This document shows positions 5,829 through 6,412 of a DNA stretch of 6,412 nucleotides, piece by piece. Source of the stretch: Tateyamaria sp. (GTDB lineage Bacteria > Pseudomonadota > Alphaproteobacteria > Rhodobacterales > Rhodobacteraceae); assembly GCA_018668195.1 (NCBI GenBank), contig JABITU010000288.1, forward strand, positions 1 to 6,412, given 5' to 3'. The notes beneath the pieces are model-generated. The model saw nothing but the letters and a program-made list of their open reading frames with translations. It had not been told where the DNA came from and did not search any database. Every line of letters begins with the position of its first letter. Within the stretch, counting starts at the first letter, position 1. The position numbers and the translations under genes were made by a program.

Positions 5829-6272
5829 CTAGTTGACGAGTTCTTTCCAGCGATGGCAAGCCACATTATGCTCTGGTCCGGCAGTTTCAAGAACGGGTTC
5901 TTCAACACGGCAGCGATCAATGGCCATCGGGCATCGTGTCTGGAACTTACACCCCGGCGGAGGATTGGTCGGCGAAGGGATTTCCCCTTCAAGTTTTTGT
6001 GCCTTGCCACGGTCGTCAGGATCAAGCGACGGGATCGCCGATAGCAGCGCCTGCGTATAGGGGTGGCGCGGCGTCGAAAACAGGGTGCGCGTCGGGGCCG
6101 TTTCGACCAGTCGCCCCAGATACATCACAGCAACATGGTCGCAGACATGTGCGACGACGCTCAGGTCGTGGCTGATGAACAAGAATGTTAGGCCCATTTC
6201 TTGCTGAATGGCCTTCAGCAGATTGAGTACATCCGCTTGGATCGACACATCAAGTGCGGCAACACTTTCGTC
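5829..6272 (-). pseudogene. Oligopeptide/dipeptide-type ABC transporter ATPase, 3' part, cut by IS6 element
   Basis: The frame codes for the last about 147 residues of a Dpp/Opp-type ATPase (DppD/DppF-like) and begins exactly at the IS6 boundary with D-E-S-V-A-A-L-D-V-S. This is the end of Walker B (DE) plus the D-loop (usually SALDVS). The H-loop FLFISHDLSVVAHVCDHVAV follows. The C-terminal oligopeptide-transporter extension comes next, with HPYTQALLSAIP and the cysteine pattern GCKFQTRCPMAIDRC. Walker A, the Q-loop and the LSGGQ signature are absent. Reading back into the IS gives a stop after four codons (TAA 6285-6287). A GTG at 6246-6248 could start a 139-residue fragment, but that could not hydrolyse ATP. 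In the intact operon it would energise uptake of a peptide-like substrate and be co-transcribed with the ligase 30 bases downstream. Confidence 0.9.
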
Positions 6273-6285
6273 GGTACTGTCAGAT
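6273..6285 (+). repeat. Left terminal inverted repeat of the second IS6 element
   Basis: GGTACTGTCAGAT matches the left end of the first element (GGCACTGTCAGAG) at 11 of 13 positions. Its position marks the break in the ATPase frame exactly. Confidence 0.75.
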
Positions 6286-6329
6286 TAAACTCGGTTGAAG
6301 CGAGCAGGGTGGTTTCGTAGGCTTGCCGT

Positions 6330-6412
6330 ATGACAAAACACTTCCCATTCAGGTACTTTAAAACGAGCCCTGAGATCATCCGCTTGGCTGTGATGCTGTA
6401 CGTTCGTTTTCC
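6330..6412 (+). CDS. IS6-family transposase, N-terminal part (second copy)
   Basis: The ATG at 6330 opens a frame that stays open to the window edge (27 full codons). Its beginning, PFRYFKTSPEIIRLAVMLYV, matches the transposase at 502 at 21 of 27 residues, with mostly conservative changes (V/I, M/L, I/V). A GTAGG sequence about 8 bases upstream could serve as ribosome-binding site, better than in the first copy. The catalytic residues lie beyond the window, so intactness cannot be judged. Confidence 0.85.
   Translation, partial: MTKHFPFRYFKTSPEIIRLAVMLYVRF

Larger units (their letters stand above)
6273..6412 (+). mobile_element. Second IS6-family element, left end only (runs off the window)
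   Basis: The left terminus GGTACTGTCAGATTAAAC begins at 6273, directly against the broken ATPase gene. It shares the GGYACTGTCAGA core and the exact 57-base lead to the transposase start with the element at 445. Over the first 83 coding bases the two copies differ at 17 positions (about 80% identical), so this is a related but separate IS, not a fresh duplicate. Both elements point the same way (+). The right end and any target duplication lie outside the window. Confidence 0.85.

Noticed and set aside
5649..6044. Plus-strand open frame of 131 codons across the ligase start and the ATPase fragment
   Set aside because: It covers parts of two clearly coding minus-strand regions in a shadow frame and shows no recognisable protein pattern.
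1..6412. CRISPR array, tRNA, rRNA or phage attachment site
   Set aside because: I found no regularly spaced direct repeats, no tRNA-like cloverleaf and no rRNA-like sequence when reading through the window.

Overview
The window looks like an accessory, insertion-sequence-rich stretch of an alphaproteobacterium. The protein styles and the IS6-type transposases resemble those of Rhodobacterales (Roseobacter group). That placement rests on recognition of protein families, not on a database search, and no genus can be named safely.

Layout. Positions 1-267 (+) hold the C-terminal end of an enolase-superfamily (mandelate racemase / muconate lactonizing type) enzyme. A complete IS6-family insertion sequence (445-1263, transposase 502-1209, +) follows. 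It abuts the 3' half of a decayed IS3-family transposase (1265-1600, with one internal stop) and a probable IS3 right end near 1661-1674. Positions 1675-1911 hold no intact gene, only two overlapping hairpins and traces of disrupted minus-strand reading frames. From 6272 down to 1912 a minus-strand operon runs in this order: the 3' half of an oligopeptide/dipeptide-type ABC transporter ATPase, a glutamine-synthetase-family gamma-glutamyl-amine ligase, an aldehyde dehydrogenase and an iron-containing alcohol dehydrogenase. A second, related but different IS6-family element starts at 6273 in the same orientation as the first. It cuts the ATPase gene at its Walker B motif and runs off the window.

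How the genes may work together. The three intact enzymes are tightly packed: 6 bp separate the ligase and the aldehyde dehydrogenase, and an ATGA overlap joins the aldehyde dehydrogenase to the alcohol dehydrogenase. Together they suggest a catabolic route in which an amine is gamma-glutamylated, an alcohol group is oxidised to an aldehyde, and the aldehyde is oxidised to an acid. This resembles the Puu putrescine route, but an Fe-alcohol dehydrogenase stands where an amine oxidase would be expected, so an amino alcohol is a plausible substrate. This is inference. The promoter-proximal part of the operon (transporter subunits and probably the promoter) has been cut away from these genes by the right-hand IS6 element, so present-day expression is uncertain.
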